A stretch of DNA of 64,000 nucleotides, from positions 13,966,501-14,030,500 of the forward strand of contig CM077649.1 of assembly GCA_039707465.1 (NCBI GenBank), written 5' to 3'. Below the pieces are notes generated by a model, which was given only the letters and a program-made list of their open reading frames with translations, searched no databases and was not told the origin of the DNA. Made by a program: the position numbers and the translations under genes. Source of the DNA: Rhabdophis nuchalis (lineage: Eukaryota > Chordata > Lepidosauria > Squamata > Natricidae). Below are positions 46,500 to 56,806 of the stretch, piece by piece (positions within the stretch are counted from its first letter, which is position 1; each line of letters opens with the position of its first letter).

Positions 46500-47620
46500 A
46501 ACCTGTTCAATTCACCAACATCTTCAAATTCAGTGTTCAAAGATGGCAGAATTGAATTGGAATCCGAGATTCAAGAATTAAAAGCAGTAAGATTTGAAAC
46601 AAAGTAATTCAAATTTTAGTTCAGTAAAAGATCCAGCTACAAGCAACAAGACACTTACAGATAGAATGCACAGAGATCATGGGAGAATGGTGAAATTGAC
46701 AGATTTCGCTGAGATGATTATGGTATTTTTTGATTATGAAAAATTATCTACTGGAAACCTCTTGTCGATTACTTAGTAAAAACAAAAAAAATGAATTTGT
46801 AATTTATGGCTTTGATGATTATACAGAATAGATTATAGGAAGAATGCATTTAATCAAAGTCTTATGAGGCAATTTTAGAGAATTGAGACAATATAATTGT
46901 ACTTATAACTTATGAAGACCATTGGAAGATACATCTTTGTATCTTTTTTCTTTCTTTTCTATTTTTCTATATTTTCACTGTTTTTCTTTTCTTGCATTTT
47001 TGTTTTTTCTTTGCTTTCCTCCTTTTTCTTTTTACCATCTTACTTTATACTAGACTGTATTATTTTTTTTATGTTTCTTATTTTTTTAAAAATCCTACAC
47101 AAAAACAAATATCTTACCTTCTTTCTTTATAAATGAAAATCACATACATTATAAATAAATAATAAATAACCTATTATTGTTTATAGTTTTATACACAATA
47201 TAATGCACTCTACAGTAAAATATAGCCTATTAGTCATTCTAACAGTAAAATAAGTAACTAAGGCCCAATCAGAAAATAAATCTTAATTTCGTTCACTTGT
47301 GTTCCAAAATAAGATGTTTATCAAATTCTAGAAGAAGAGTTAGAGACAAATTATTCTCCAAACCCCCCTGATGGAAAAAAACTTGAAGAAATGATAAATT
47401 TCATTGAGCAACTACTCAAATTGGCATCAACAAACCAACTGCACTTTCCAATAGCACCTTTATAAATAAGGGAAACTAGCACTAATGGAAACATCCATGG
47501 GGGAGTGGTCAAGGAGGAGCATATTATGACACCAGTGTTGTGCCACACATTTACAAAAAAGGGGAACTTATGTCACTATGCCATTTTAATGAAGGCATTA
47601 GTCTGTGCAGATGCCTTTGC
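46500..47620. other. Intronic, pyrimidine-rich, unassigned
   Basis: 46920-47110 is a T/C-rich tract and 47140-47170 is AATAAA-rich. A degenerate L1 end on the plus strand is possible, but no protein motif supports it. Confidence 0.35.
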
Positions 47621-47621
47621 C

Positions 47622-47849
47622 CACTAGCAATCGCAATAGCAGTTAGACTTATATACCACTTCACAGTGCTTTACAGCCCTCTCTAAGTGGTTTACAGAGT
47701 CAGCATATTGCCCCCAACAATCTGGGTCTTCATTTTACCAATGTTGGAAAGCTGAGTCAACCTTGAACCAATGACACTCAAATGCCTGGAGTGAGCAGTG
47801 AGTTAGCCCTCAAGTACTGCATTCTAACCACTGCTCCACATGGCTGTAG
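47622..47849 (-). mobile_element. Sauria-type SINE, minus orientation
   Basis: Minus strand: GTGGAGCAGTGGTTAGAATG head, GGTTGACTCAGC, GGTAAAATGAAGACCC, TTGTTGGGGGCAATATGCTG, TTAGAGAGGGCTGTAAAGC, GTGGTATATAAG and an AGCTGCTATTG-type tail. I recall this as the squamate Sauria SINE (tRNA head, BovB-related tail). Its head feeds directly into the tandem array at 47850. Confidence 0.8.
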
Positions 47850-48430
47850 TTAGTCAGTTAGTTAGTTAGCTAGTTAGTTAATTAGCTAACTAGCTAGCCC
47901 TCAAGTACTGCATTCTAACCACTGTTCCACATGGCTGTAGTTAGGTAGTTAGTTAATTAGGTAACTAGCTAGCCCTCAAGTACTGCATTCTAACCACTGC
48001 TCCACATGGCTGTAGTTAGGTAGTTAGTTAATTAGCTAACTAGCTAGCCCTCAAGTACTGCATTCTAACCACTGCTCCACCATGGCTGTAGTTAGTTAGT
48101 TGGTTAGTTAGTTAGTTAGTTAGCTAACTAGCTAGCCCTCATGTACTGCATTCTAACCACAGCTCCACTATGGCTGTAGTTAGTTAGTTAGTTAGTTAGT
48201 TAGCTAACTAGCTAGCCCTCATGTACTGCATTCTAACCACTGCTCCACATGGCTGTAGTTAGTTAGTTAGTTAGTTAGTTAGCTAACTAGCTAGCCCTCA
48301 TGTACTGCATTCTAACCACTGCTCCACATGGCTGTAGTTAGTTAGTTAGTTAGTTAGTTAGCTAGTTAGTTAATTAGCTAACTAGCTAGCCCTCAAGTAC
48401 TGCATTCTAACCACTGCTCCACTATGGCTG

Positions 48431-48493
<63 letters not shown>

Positions 48494-48650
48494 ATAGTTA
48501 GATAGATAGATAGTTAGTTAGCTAACTAGCTAGCCCTCAAGTACTGCATTCTAACCACTGCTCCACCATGGCTGTAGTTAGTTAGTTAGTTAATTAGCTA
48601 ACTAGCTATCCCTCAAGTACTGCATTCTAACCACTGCTCCACCATGGCTG

Positions 48651-48730
<80 letters not shown>
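47850..48730. repeat. Composite minisatellite: SINE head plus (TTAG)n
   Basis: Nine tandem units of about 75-145 bp, each made of AGCTAACTAGCTAGCCCTCA, GTACTGCATTCTAACCACTG, CTCCAC(C)ATGGCTGTAG and then a variable TTAG run. The 40-bp core is identical to the reverse complement of the adjoining Sauria SINE 5' end, so the array was amplified from it. Length variation comes from the TTAG runs (4 to over 20 units). Confidence 0.9.
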
Positions 48731-48732
<2 letters not shown>

Positions 48733-48953
48733 ATATCCCATCTTGTAATTTTTATAAATAGGGTGGCAAATGTATGCATAATCCTTCCTCCTCCTTTTTT
48801 CACTACAATAACAACCAAGTGAGATGGGTTGAGCTACGAAGGAATGATTGGCCCAAAGACACCCAGCTGTTTTCATGCCTAAGGCAGGACTAGAACTCAC
48901 AGTCTCCCAGTTTCTAGCCTGATGCCTTAATCACTTGATCAAACTGACTCTTA
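48731..48953 (-). mobile_element. tRNA-derived SINE, minus orientation
   Basis: TTTATATCCCATCTTG tail side, GGCCCAAAGACACCCAGCTG body, then GCAGGACTAGAACTCACAGT and GATGCCTTAATCACTTGATC as the reversed tRNA head with boxes B and A. It abuts the end of the TTAG array. Confidence 0.7.
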
Positions 48954-48959
48954 GATTTG

Positions 48960-51035
48960 GTTATTATTCAAATACTAAATGGGCTAGCCCCTGATTAGCT
49001 TCCATAGTCAAATAAGGTCAGCCAAGTGTTGCCGCTGCTAACTGTATGTGTGTAAATCTTGTTTTTAGTATGCTTTCATAGGTTTAAAGAAATGAATTCA
49101 AAAAAAAATCATGATTTGCTTATTTTCAACTAAAGTAGTTTGCATTTTTGCTACCTACCTTTTAAAAAAAAAAAATCTAAAATGGAATCCATTCTTACAT
49201 TTGCAAATGCAACACACAAACATTTATTGATATAACTAAAAGTATGTACAGGTTTACAACCTAATTATACATTTTGAAAATATTAAAAAAAAATCTATTA
49301 CTTAGTATAAAATTGAAATAATGATTCAAAAGAGATGAACCAGAAGTAGAAGAATCAATCCACATCTATTCTTTGCATCATCCTTGTTAGGGAGGGAGTG
49401 AGTGAGTTAGAGAGCAGTTGCAGACTATTGTAAACATACTAAAGCCAGTATTGGATTTCTTCAGGACCCAACACAAGGGACATCTGAGGAAGACAAGAAT
49501 TTGCTGTATTATTCTTAGCAATAGCTGTCTACTTATTTTGGCACAGGATTGTATCAAAGAAGAATAAACCACACACACTGAGACAGACTGTTATAAAATT
49601 CATTAGGTTCCCTGAGAGATTACATTTTCAGAAGTGATCATATTACAAGTATGCCTGACAAGCATGAACCCATGTAGAAATAAAAGAAGCACAACTTTTG
49701 GGCTGCAAATATGCATAATAACTGCCTAAAATAATCAAGACTTTGCTTGTTCTTTTTGGAGGTTTAGTTAGACACTCATCTGTGCTTTAGCAAAGCAATG
49801 GCCTTAACAGATGCAAAGACAATCTCATGGACTGTTACATGCAGATTATCCTTGAGAGAGCTCCTTTTTGTCCCAAAAAATACAGGAGAACTAGACTCCA
49901 CTGTCCATTAATTCAGAGTCAGGCCCAGTAACAACAATGAGCACTGCCAGTGAAGCCACAGATAATTTCACTGTATACACTCCAAACTAAATAGGCAAGA
50001 AGTTAATCTCTAAACTACTGGGACCTTTCTTAAAACTAAAATGGTAACTCAAGCATGTGAGACTGGGGTGTGGGGGGGGGGTGAGACCCCAAGATTGCAG
50101 ATGGCTAAATCCTGCCCCCTGGTGCACAAGAGAATACAGGCACAGAAGAGAGACAGTTCTGCTTCCGGTTAACTTTGCCAGGCAAGCATGCTTCATCTCT
50201 GGCTAGAAGATCCTCCCAATTCCTGAAAGAATTTAAAAAAAAACCTACACTGCTGATATGTTGAAAAGGAGACCAAATTCACTATTGGTTAAGCAGAAAG
50301 ACAGAAATGGTGAAGAATAGGAGAATGACAAATGGAAGACGATCTTGACTAGTTCCTTATAAAATTCTTGTGCAAGAGATGGAAATGTTACAATCGGTAC
50401 CTTGTCTAGAATCCCCATATTGTCCTCCGTCTTTCAGTATGTGAAAAGTTAGGGCCACGACATACCTTTGCCAAGATCAGAATGTTCAGTGTAGAGCAGA
50501 AAAGAGTTTTCTCTAACATCTTGGTAGCTTTAGGAAAGAGGCACATTTTCTTGACAGTTCTATAATGGGATTAGATTGCTACTGAGGAAGTCTTTTGAGT
50601 TAGGCCTAGTCTTATATTTACAGCAAAGCCACTGCTTCTTAATCAAAGTATTTGCACTTATGCATAAATCAGTGACATGCTGTATTGTCACTGCGTCACA
50701 ACTTAAAAAGAGAGAGATGAATAATTTGTTCAGAGAATGAGTAGTTCTTCCCCTTCATATTTTCACATGACGAAAATGCAAATCACAACTGATTTATGTG
50801 AGAGTATAAAATCATGTTGGCAGAGCAGTGCAAAAATGAGCTAAGATTCTCAATAATGATAGTTTCTTATTATTTCACTCTCTGCCTCATTCTGACTCAT
50901 TATCTACTGATGATTTCACTACCAACTGTCTGGCAGCTCTGAGATTCAGACATTTGTTTTCACACACACACACACTCATTTAAATGTTGGAGATTTGTAT
51001 ATTTAGTGTATATTAATTTGGACCACAATTAGACA
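48960..51035. other. Intronic, no recognised repeat
   Basis: Unique-looking sequence with a G10 run near 50072 and a short CA run at 50961. A patch at 50600-50870 has little simple sequence and could be conserved, but nothing is identifiable. Confidence 0.4.
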
Positions 51036-51390
51036 AGCCAAGGGACACAGTGACTAAGATGCTGAGCTTGTCGATCAGAAAGGTTGTCAGTTCGGTGGTT
51101 CAAATTCCTAGTGCCGCGTAACAAAGTGAGCTCCCGTTACTTGTCCCAGCTTCTGCCAACCTATCAGTTCGAACGCACGTAAAAAATGCAAGTAGAAAAA
51201 TAGGGATCACCTTTGGAGGGAAGGGAACAGCGTTCCACGCGCCTTTGGCATTTAGTCATGCCGACCACATGACCATGGAGACATCTTTGGACAGCGCTGG
51301 CTCTTCAGATTTGAAACGAAGATGAGCACCGCCCCCTGGAGTTGGGAACAACTAGCACATGTGTGCAAGGGGAACCTTTACTTTTACATT
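51036..51390 (+). mobile_element. Full-length tRNA-derived SINE
   Basis: Pol III box A-like TGACTAAGATGCTGAG near 51051 and box B GGTTCAAATTCC (51097-51108). A body follows with CCCGTTACTTGTCCCAGC, CATTTAGTCATGCCG and GGACAGCGCTGGCTC, then a GGGGAACCTTTACTTTTAC end. An inverted relative is at 36250-36525. Confidence 0.8.
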
Positions 51391-51489
51391 TTAGATAACC
51401 CAGGGCTACATTAGTCAATATACCTTTATTGCAGACCCTGGAACTCTCTCAGACCTCATCACTTGGCAATGTTAAAATGTAATCTAGAC

Positions 51490-51606
51490 CAGGGGTCTCC
51501 AACCTTTGCAACTTTAAGTCTGAAGGACTTCAGCTCCCAGAATTCTGGGAGAAGTCTGGGAGCTGAAGTCCTTCAGACTTAAAGTTGCAAAGGTTGGAGA
51601 CCCCTG
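51490..51606. mobile_element. Palindromic hAT MITE
   Basis: CAGGGGTCTCCAACC to GGTTGGAGACCCCTG, 117 bp. Flanks ATCTAGAC and GTCTAGAC match at 7 of 8. Confidence 0.88.
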
Positions 51607-51614
51607 GTCTAGAC

Positions 51615-52690
51615 TCTTAAAATAATCTTTAGGCTTAATACTCTAAAAATAAAAAAAAATAAAGGGCATCTCCCAAGGACCATAAAAAATCTAGATAAAA
51701 TCAGAAAACAGTGTCTGTAAGGAAGGAAATAGCTCCTATTCATTGGTGTAATTACTCCATACAATATATTGAATCTTTCTTCTCATCACAATATGTATAA
51801 ATCTAGATATTTCTCAGCTACAGAAGTGGTCTCTTATTTCAAGTTTAATGATTTTAGCATGTAAAACAAGAGTTTATTTTATGATAGTTTAACATCAAAC
51901 ATCCTCTAAATCTTTAAAGCACATGAAAGATAATTGTCTTGTTTGTTTTCTGGCATGATCTCCATATTAACTAGCTCTTTGTATCTTTGCTTTAGAGCTC
52001 CTATTCAACAAGAGAGTAAAAGGCAATTTTCTTGAGGGGATGTATATATGAGTATGTATATTTAAAAGTATAAGCATTTTGCATTTTGCAATATAATTAA
52101 TGGCAAAATAATTTGGTAATGGACAAAATTCACCATGTTAGATGCTTTTAAAAGAAACATAAGCTATTTTTAGTTATTATTCTATCCGTAAAGGGTCACT
52201 CTCATGCCTATATAAAGGACCGAATCAGAGGCATGTTTTTACACAGCAGATTTTATGTTACAGTACATGTTAATGCAATGTTGAAGACAAGTCTTCCAAT
52301 TGAAATCCTCCAAAATGGTTGTTTTAAGACTATTAAAGTCTTAATAGTAAAATTCCAAAGAATTTTTTTCAAGTTTCACCTCTTTAAAGTCTTATTTTTT
52401 AAAAGCCTGCTTCTTTAACAATTGGTTTAAAAGCCTGCTTCTTTAACAATTGGTTTGCTTCTTTAACAATTGGTGAAATTTATAATACTGGTAACCTTTA
52501 CATCTAGACCGAAGACAGTATAAGGAAGGCAATGATGCAATAAGAACTGATTGTACAATTTTCTAAATACTGTGAATTACCAGGAATTGAGGTAAAGAGT
52601 ATAAACTAACTAACCACTATACTGTAAATATTATTCATCACTCAAATACATTAACACATTTCCAGTAGAATGGAATATATGTAGCTCAGG
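51615..52690. other. Intronic, AT-rich; short tandem repeat at 52399-52474
   Basis: A 28-bp unit containing AAGCCTGCTTCTTTAACAAT is repeated twice, plus a partial third copy. Nothing else is recognised. Confidence 0.5.
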
Positions 52691-53198
52691 GTTGGACTGT
52701 AGAGCTTTTGCTGCTCTCTAAACTTGGTTGCTTACAGATGTTTCATTACACAACTAGATAACATCATTAGTATGAGATTTGTTCCCTATTTATATGCAGT
52801 AGCTTGCCTACCAGTTTCTGTGGGGGTATTGGTTTTGTCCTTGGTAGGGACTACCAATACTTGGTAGGGTATTCTTTTCTGTTTGTTTGATTGTTTGCCT
52901 GGTGTTCACCACTGTTTATCTGAGTGTTGGCTGCTGGAGAGGAGGTATTCTGGCGTTGTGTAAATATGATTTATTTCTATGTGTTTATTGATGGCTGATT
53001 GGTTTGAATGTCACATTTTCGGGAACCTCTTAGAATTTTTGGATTAGGTTTGGTCTAGGATACTCAGTTTCCCAGTTGAAAATATGCTTGAGTCTTTCCA
53101 GGTGTTTTAAAAGTAAGGAGTTTTCATTATGTCTTCTGACTGCTAATTGATATTCATGGATGCGCTCTGCTAGTCTTCTTCTGATCTATCCTATATAG

Positions 53199-53575
53199 CA
53201 GTGATGGCTAACTTTTTTCAGCTCGCGTGCCAAAAGTGGAGGGAGCGCAGAGAGGGTGTTCGTGCGTGGGCATGCCACACCCATAATGCTATGTGCGTGA
53301 CCCCCTGCTTTTGCCATGCTTTTTTCGCCCTCCCCAGGCTCCAGAGGCTTTCTAGGAGCCTGGGGAGGGTGAAAACAGCCTCCCCCTCCATCTCCAGAGG
53401 CTTCAGGAGCTTCCCTGAAGCCTCCAGAGGGTGAAAAACGGCCTCAAAAGAAGGCCTAAATCAGCTGGTCAGCGCACACAAGCACAATGGAGCTGACAGG
53501 ACAACGCCTTGCGTGCCCTAAGAAATGGTTCTGCGTGCCACCTGTGGCACCCGTGCCATAGGTTCGGCATCACTG
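53199..53575. mobile_element. hAT element (CAGTGATGGCTAAC), TSD CTATATAG
   Basis: CAGTGATGGCTAACTTTTTT to GGTTCGGCATCACTG, with exact 8-bp duplications at 53191-53198 and 53576-53583. It lies within the YIG codons of the Penelope-like endonuclease. 377 bp, GC-richer than its surroundings, no transposase. Confidence 0.88.
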
Positions 53576-54246
53576 CTATATAGTGACTGTTAAAGATCTT
53601 ATACTGTATGTAGTAGATGGGTCCTGTTTTTCTTCTTAGGCCATTGGGTCTCTAAGTTTACTTAAGATATTTTGGAGGGTTTTAATTGGTTTGTGTGTTA
53701 TAGTAATGAGTGTGGCTGCAATAATCTGTTGACTGTTTCTGTAATATTTCTGATGTACAGTAGTGTTATCCTTTTTATTGCTTATGCTGGTTGGGCTAAA
53801 GTGGTTAAGTACTCTGGCACTTTTTGATAAAGTTACATGGGCAACCATTGTGTTGGAAGATGTTGTATAGACGATCTGTTTCCTTTTTTGTGGTGTTCTG
53901 GGTTGTTACAGTGTATTAGTACTCATCTAACACAGCTATTCCTGTGGTTGTTTAGGTTGTTGCTTTGATAACAAAGCTCTTGTATATAGGTTGTTTTCTA
54001 TAGGTTTGCATTTCTAATTTGCTGTTGTTTCTCTGTTGATGGGGATATGCAGGAAGGATAGTATGTATGTTTTCTTCTTCCCTTTTGAATTTTATTTCTT
54101 TGAAGATGTTGTTGATGTCGTGTTGCACCCTTTTTTATTATGGTGAAGTTCTCAGCTACGTACTGGAGCCATATTTTTGGTTGTATTTATGGAGTGCTAT
54201 GGTTTCTAGTTGCAGCATTATGATCTCTGCTTTAAATCCTAAGAGT

Positions 54247-54714
54247 CAGGGGTGGGTTCCTGCCAGTTCTAGCCTCTTCTATAGAAGAGGTTCCACAAAT
54301 CTACAGTGCCATTTAGAACCGGTTCCAGCTCCCTCCCCCCGCCCGTCCACACATCATCAAGATGAAGTGCGAGAGGAGGAATTCTGGGAGTAGAAGTTCA
54401 GAAGTCTTAAAGCTGGCAAGTTTGAACACCCCTGGGGATTTTTTTTCTAAAGGGTTAGGGGTGCAAGGGCCTTGTAACTTGACAGCTTTAAGACTTGCGT
54501 GATTCAAATGCCAACATTTTCTGAGTTTCTGAGCCAACATTTTGGTGGCTAAGCAAGAGCATTGCTAAGTGAGTTTCACCACATTTTACAAGTTGGCCAC
54601 AGCCACCCAGTCACATGACTGCCAAGCCACTCCCACCCATGGTTGGCAAGCCACTCCCACAAAGCAGGTCATACCTACAGAAGAGGTTCTAAAAAAGTTT
54701 GAAACCCACCACTG
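54247..54714. mobile_element. hAT-like element (CAGGGGTGGGTTCC), TSD CTAAGAGT
   Basis: CAGGGGTGGGTTCCTGCC to GAAACCCACCACTG, with exact duplications at 54239-54246 and 54715-54722. Contains GAACCGGTTCC and GCCAAGCCACTCCCAC blocks. Half of a palindromic MITE is embedded in it. Confidence 0.8.
54378..54436. mobile_element. Half of a palindromic hAT MITE
   Basis: GAATTCTGGGAGTAGAAGTT...CTTAAAGCTGGCAAGTTTG then ACACCCCTG matches the right arm of the palindromic family. The left arm is absent. Confidence 0.6.
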
Positions 54715-55264
54715 CTAAGAGTGGGTTCCCATGGGTGTTTCTCTGATTTATTGGTATATTTTTCCATCAAACGGAAAGTAGGAAGTGAGGCAGAAAATAA
54801 TGAGATCCATGATCTTGGGTGTTTTGATCTTAATGTATTTGGCTAAACCAGGTGTGTTGTGTAGTACTGCTGTCATGGATTCTTTCATTAGTTCTGGATA
54901 TATGGATGTAAAAAGTATTGTAATGGAATCATAAATTCATACAATAGTGTCCTTCTATGAAGCATACCAGAATTTCAAAGAAGCACCAGAACTTATAGCA
55001 ACCTAGAATCTGTTTGGAACAAATTCAGATCTTTTCTTCCATCTTGAATAAACAAAAATCTGCTCTGAGTTGTCCCATTTTGCTTCACAACCTAGTTTCA
55101 GCCCAAATGATGCATATATATCTAAAATAAATGTACTAAAGTATGATTGATAAAACTCGCTATTTTAGATCGCTTTAGAAGAGACTTAAGTCGATTCTTT
55201 ATGTATGTATCTGCCCATCTGCCCACTCTATCTCGCTGTCTACATAGAATGACCCAATCAGAAG

Positions 55265-55502
55265 CAGAATATTTTTTAGAAGACAGAATAACAGAGGACC
55301 TTGGGAGATGGGTGGGGAGGGGATCTTTTAGTTCAACCTCCTGCCCAAGAATGAGACCCTATGCCATTATGGACAAAGTGGCTGTTCTTAAAAACCTCTG
55401 GTGATGGAGCACCCTCAACTTCTGAAGATAAGCCATTCCACTGATTAAATGTTCTCACTGTCAGGAAATTTCTCCTTAATTCTAGGTTGGCTTCACATAG
55501 CA
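55265..55502 (-). mobile_element. Diverged CR1 LINE 3' fragment
   Basis: AGAATAACAGAGGACCTTGG...TCAGGAAATTTCTCCTTAAT is the CR1 3' region with many changes. Minus strand: LELRRNFLTVRTFNQWNGLS. It is older than the other CR1 copies, and a MITE abuts its right end. Confidence 0.75.
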
Positions 55503-55642
55503 CAGTGTTTCTCAACCTTGGCGACTTTAAGTCCTGTGGACTTCAACTCCCAGAATCCCCCAGCCAGCACAGCACAGCTGGCTGGGGAATTCTGGGAGTT
55601 GAGGTCCACAGGACGTAAAGTCGCCAAGGTTGAGAAACACTG
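55503..55642. mobile_element. Palindromic hAT MITE (CAGTGTTTCTCAA ends)
   Basis: CAGTGTTTCTCAACCTTGGC to GGTTGAGAAACACTG, 140 bp. Flanks ACATAGCA and ACATGGCA match at 7 of 8. Confidence 0.9.
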
Positions 55643-55650
55643 ACATGGCA

Positions 55651-56140
55651 GTTGCTGCATAGTAACAGAGATTGAAGAACAGTATTTGCAACTCTTTCCC
55701 TTCCTGAAACATTTAAGTACAGATTGTTGTAAAATTGTACTAGATTGGGTCTTTGGTGTGATTGTGTCATATTCTTCTTATTTTGCTATTGATGTGCTAT
55801 TTCTGTTGAAGATGCCAGTTACTGAGCTTGTGGTTGTGTTACGTGTGCTGTTATTCAAAAGCTAGAACAGCAAACTGGCCCTATGTGTAACTAAAATAAT
55901 ATACTGCACTTGGAACTTTAGGGCCCTGGCTCCTCACCCATGATGGAATGTGCCAGTACAGGGGAATGACTCTAAAAACAATCCTATTGTTATCTTTATG
56001 GTGAGACAAATGAACTTGGTCTCAGTAGCAAGGTTTTAGTGCCTGAAGCAAAGGACAGGATCGAAACCTATTCTTTATATGTGTGTAATGCTAAATAAGT
56101 TGATATTTGTAATTTGCTTCAGTGTTAACAATGTGGAATC
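55651..56140. other. Intronic, no recognised repeat
   Basis: Unique-looking sequence; nothing recognised. Confidence 0.4.
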
Positions 56141-56148
56141 ATCTATTG

Positions 56149-56387
56149 CAGGGGTCTCCAATGTTTGCAACTTTAAGTCTGAAGGACTTCAGCTCCCAGA
56201 ATTCTCCAGCCAGCAAAGATTACCTATACTAGGGGTCTCCAACCTTTGCAACTTTAAGTCTGAAAGACTTCAGCTCCCAGAATTCTCCAGCCAGCAAAGA
56301 TTACCTACCTATGGAAGCTTTGCTGGCTGGAGAAGTCTGGGAGCTGAAGTCCTTCAGACTTAAAGTTGCAAAGGTTAGAGACCCCTG
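56149..56387. mobile_element. hAT MITE with left arm duplicated, TSD ATCTATTG
   Basis: Exact duplications at 56141-56148 and 56388-56395. The left arm is present twice at an 81-bp period (56149 and 56230), then one right arm. Same architecture as 30617-30941 but with two units instead of three. Confidence 0.9.
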
Positions 56388-56518
56388 ATCTATTGTACCA
56401 AGAGCAGTCAGATAAGTATAAAGAGCTCAAATCAGACTGAGTGCAACTCTGTCACCCATAGGTTTTAGGACCAAAAACTAAAAGCACTCCCAGCTGAGGT
56501 AGTTGTCTTATTCTACCT

Positions 56519-56653
56519 CAGGGGTCTCCAACCTTTGCAACTTTAAGTCTGAAGGACTTCATCTCCCAGAATTCTCCAGCCAGCAAAGCTGACTGGAGAA
56601 TTCTGGGAGCTGAAGTCCTTCAGACTTAAAGTTGCAAAGGTTGGAGACCCCTG
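56519..56653. mobile_element. Palindromic hAT MITE
   Basis: CAGGGGTCTCCAACC to GGTTGGAGACCCCTG, 135 bp. The left flank TTCTACCT reappears as TCTACCT after four extra bases on the right. Confidence 0.88.
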
Positions 56654-56806
56654 TAAATCTACCTGATATCAGCTCTTCTGACTAATTATTGGCCTCCAAT
56701 GTTATGCCTGCAGTGCAATTTAGTGACAAGGGCACTGGGCAAGGAGCAAGGATGTACACATTTAAATCCACATACCAAATTCATTTTTATTTTGTTTGGT
56801 TCAAAC

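Larger units (their letters stand above)
52700..54950 (-). pseudogene. Penelope-like element remnant (RT and GIY-YIG endonuclease)
   Basis: Minus-strand translation in order: near 54720-54900 an RT block with LIIFCLTSYFPFDGKIYQ and then TPMG; near 54190-54240 FKAEIIMLQLETIALHKY; near 53630-53850 a thumb/linker with THKPIKTLQNILSKLRDPMA; then YIG and RRRLAERIHEYQLAVRRHNE (53120-53197) with ENSLLLKHLERLKHIFNWE, the GIY-YIG endonuclease. A short 3' region (52700-53030) follows. This order is characteristic of Penelope-like elements. Frameshifts and stops are frequent, including a stop just after YIG. Two hAT elements (53199-53575 and 54247-54714) interrupt it. It is dead, and the outer ends are approximate. 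Confidence 0.75.

Noticed and set aside
47850..48730. TTAG array as interstitial telomeric repeat
   Set aside because: The vertebrate telomere repeat is TTAGGG. This is a four-base TTAG repeat tied to a SINE head.
51036..51120. Functional tRNA gene
   Set aside because: Box A and B resemblance only. The sequence continues into a SINE body and shows no cloverleaf.
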